DNA of 64,000 nt from contig NZ_CP091976.1 in the NCBI RefSeq assembly GCF_029016285.1, positions 1,426,001 through 1,490,000 of the forward strand, in the 5' to 3' direction. Source of the stretch: Vibrio sp. DW001 (GTDB taxonomy: Bacteria > Pseudomonadota > Gammaproteobacteria > Enterobacterales > Vibrionaceae). The notes below the pieces were generated by a model. That model was given only the letters and a program-made list of their open reading frames with translations. It was not told where the DNA came from and did no database searches. The translations under genes were made by a program, and so were the position numbers. Below are positions 62,706-64,000 of the stretch, in pieces (positions within the stretch are counted from its first letter, which is position 1; the number at the start of each line of letters is the position of its first letter).

Positions 62706-63464
62706 ATGACTTCTGAGGTAGTATTTCTTGATGATGGTCTACGCGATGTAAAGGGACGTGAAGTGCAGTACGTAAAAATAAAAGAAGCCATTGTTGAGCA
62801 GATTGATTCAGGGATGTTAACACCTAGGCAGAAACTTCCAGCAGAAAGAAAGTTTGCAGAACTGTTCAATACGACTCGGGTAACACTTCGTGAAGCGTTG
62901 TCATCGCTAGAGGCCGAAGGAAAGATATATCGCGAGGACAGGAGAGGGTGGTTTATCTCACCGGAACCGCTTCTTTATGATCCCATGCGGAAGCTAAGCT
63001 TCCATGAGATGGCGACATTGCAGCAGCGAACTCCCTCAACAGAGGTATTGTCAGCAACCAGCATGCTGGCAACGAAGCAAGCCTGTTTATTGCTTGAGCT
63101 GCCGCCATTTACTGATGTGTATTGCTTAGAACGTGTCCGCTATTTGGAAGGGCGCCCCATTGCCTACACAAAGAAAGTGATAAAATCAGCGTTTTTTCCA
63201 CAGCTTTTGTCGTGTGATTTCTTGCCATCTCTAACCGAGATATATAACAAGAAGTACGGTGTGGTTTATCAAAAGACACGATACAAAATTAGCTCAACAT
63301 CTCTTACCGGCTATGTGGCTCAGATGCTCAGAGCAACGTCTGGTACGCCAGCCATGTTCGTTGAGCGTATCAACTATGACACCTTAGGTCGGCTTGTCGA
63401 TTGTGACATAGAGTATTGGCGACATGATGCAATCTGTATTGAGTCTATCGCCGAATTGGTATAA
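62706..63464 (+). CDS. GntR/HutC-family regulator with UTRA domain
   Basis: This 252-residue regulator has an N-terminal winged helix (YVKIKEAIVEQIDSGMLTPRQKLPAERKFAELFNTTRVTLREALSSLEAEGKIYREDRRGWFIS, about 20-85) and a UTRA ligand domain (about 100-250) with CLERVRYLEGRPIAYTKKVI. It belongs to the HutC group, whose ligands are often small amines, sugars or phosphonates. The divergent betaine-type binding protein gene is a likely target. ATG 62706 is chosen; a TTG two codons earlier also reads through. Confidence 0.87.
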   Translation: MTSEVVFLDDGLRDVKGREVQYVKIKEAIVEQIDSGMLTPRQKLPAERKFAELFNTTRVTLREALSSLEAEGKIYREDRRGWFISPEPLLYDPMRKLSFHEMATLQQRTPSTEVLSATSMLATKQACLLLELPPFTDVYCLERVRYLEGRPIAYTKKVIKSAFFPQLLSCDFLPSLTEIYNKKYGVVYQKTRYKISSTSLTGYVAQMLRATSGTPAMFVERINYDTLGRLVDCDIEYWRHDAICIESIAELV

Positions 63465-63494
63465 CACGCTCGCTCGATTCCTGACCATGCAGAA

Positions 63495-63521
63495 CGAAAA
63501 AGCCACGCGAATGCGTGGCCT
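63495..63521 (-). terminator. Terminator after DUF333 lipoprotein gene
   Basis: GCCACGC-GAAT-GCGTGGC (63502-63519) is a perfect 7-bp stem, and the minus strand continues with five T residues. It lies 8 bases past the lipoprotein stop and may also serve the plus-strand GntR gene from the other side. Confidence 0.82.
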
Positions 63522-63526
63522 TGATA

Positions 63527-63796
63527 TTACATCTTGTCTTTTTCTTTATTGTGGTTTTCTTTGTAGTATTCCCACTGCTCATATTTTTCTTCTTCAGAGA
63601 GGACGCAGTACATCACACGTTGGTCGTTTTCATTGAAAGCCTGAAGCTCACCTTTTTGCTGTACACAATAGACTGAAGCGGGGTTTGAGATAGATTCATA
63701 ACTCTCGACATCGTATTCATCTGGCTCACTTGAACCCGCGCAACCAGCCAATACTGCCATTGCACCCAACCCAACCAGCCAATTTAATTTATTCAT
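63527..63796 (-). CDS. DUF333 lipoprotein
   Basis: This 89-residue lipoprotein has a lipobox LAGCAGS (Cys at about residue 19) and a DUF333-type core NPASVYCVQQKGELQAFNEND followed by RVMYCVLSEEEKYEQWEYY. Two cysteines in the core may form a disulfide. The C-terminus is charged (KENHNKEKDKM). The family occurs as small hemolysin-modulating or unknown lipoproteins; function here is not known. Confidence 0.85.
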   Translation of the reverse strand: MNKLNWLVGLGAMAVLAGCAGSSEPDEYDVESYESISNPASVYCVQQKGELQAFNENDQRVMYCVLSEEEKYEQWEYYKENHNKEKDKM

Positions 63797-64000
63797 TCAC
63801 TTTCTCCAACAGACTTTAGACTATTAACTTAGTATTAATTTTCCTGTAAGTGTAGGTTAATTTTACAAAAAACGGTCTGGATAAAGTAAAAATTCGAAAA
63901 TATGCGGGTGTGAATAAGTTTATGGCGGTGCAGAGCCATATAAAAAGGATAATTGAGTATGTTAACATGCGCCATTATCACATAAATCCAGATTTAACAG

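Overview
The window looks like chromosomal DNA from a Vibrio or close Vibrionaceae relative. This is inferred from the TtpC-containing TonB2-type complex, the DUF3316 pair, the bacterial TrmY-like (UPF0217) protein, a YbiT-type ABC-F protein, and a mannose PTS/ManA/AraC block followed by an EIIANtr-type protein that recalls an arrangement known from Vibrio cholerae. Base composition is moderately AT-rich and even throughout. I see no rRNA, tRNA, CRISPR array, insertion sequence or prophage. The many catabolic, stress and regulatory genes and few core information genes would suit a second chromosome, but that is a guess.

Region 1 (1-13445) opens with the 3' end of a multiheme cytochrome c gene and an AraC/GyrI-type regulator. 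A Fur box then precedes a compact run of eleven genes: FhuA-like receptor, FhuF-like reductase, FhuC, FhuD and fused FhuB, followed directly by DUF3450, TtpC, ExbB, ExbD, TonB and a TPR protein. One transcript could therefore supply the receptor, the inner membrane importer, the iron-release enzyme and the energising complex. Region 2 (13538-18592) holds a hemerythrin/DUF2249/polytopic membrane protein cassette, an RhlE-type helicase and a YbiT-type ABC-F ATPase.

Region 3 (18615-24012) is a divergent LysR / RND efflux block bracketed by two identical terminators. Region 4 (24200-34100) contains small envelope and redox genes, a decayed cytochrome c/b561 gene, and several self-contained regulator-target modules with visible operator palindromes: MarR, YafY-VOC, TetR-OYE, TetR-RibD-like and TetR-SDR. 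It ends in a 9-bp tandem repeat next to a REP-like hairpin. Region 5 (34304-40076) holds an overlooked 47-residue membrane protein gene, an MsbA-like exporter, tandem DUF3316 genes, and a selD-mnmH pair for selenium modification of tRNA.

Region 6 (40191-47369) is dominated by second-messenger and taxis genes (PilZ, EAL-HDOD, PAS-MCP, and a GGDEF protein carrying a C-terminal hemerythrin domain), plus a TrmY-like protein and a universal stress protein. Region 7 (47684-55464) is a mannose/fructose-type PTS block with manA, EIIABC and an AraC regulator, an interposed LysR-quinone oxidoreductase pair, an HPr-like/EIIA fusion and an orphan EIIB. Region 8 (55646-63796) contains a BaeSR-like two-component system, a LysR regulator, a NemR-like repressor with curA sharing an identical operator, a SnoaL-like protein, a betaine-type binding protein, a GntR regulator and a DUF333 lipoprotein.

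No single locus is clearly a new defence or mobile system. The items most worth a second look are the receptor-to-TonB operon, the GGDEF-hemerythrin fusion, the HPr-like/EIIA protein that lacks the HPr histidine, the unlisted 47-residue membrane protein, the decayed cytochrome and the paired operators.
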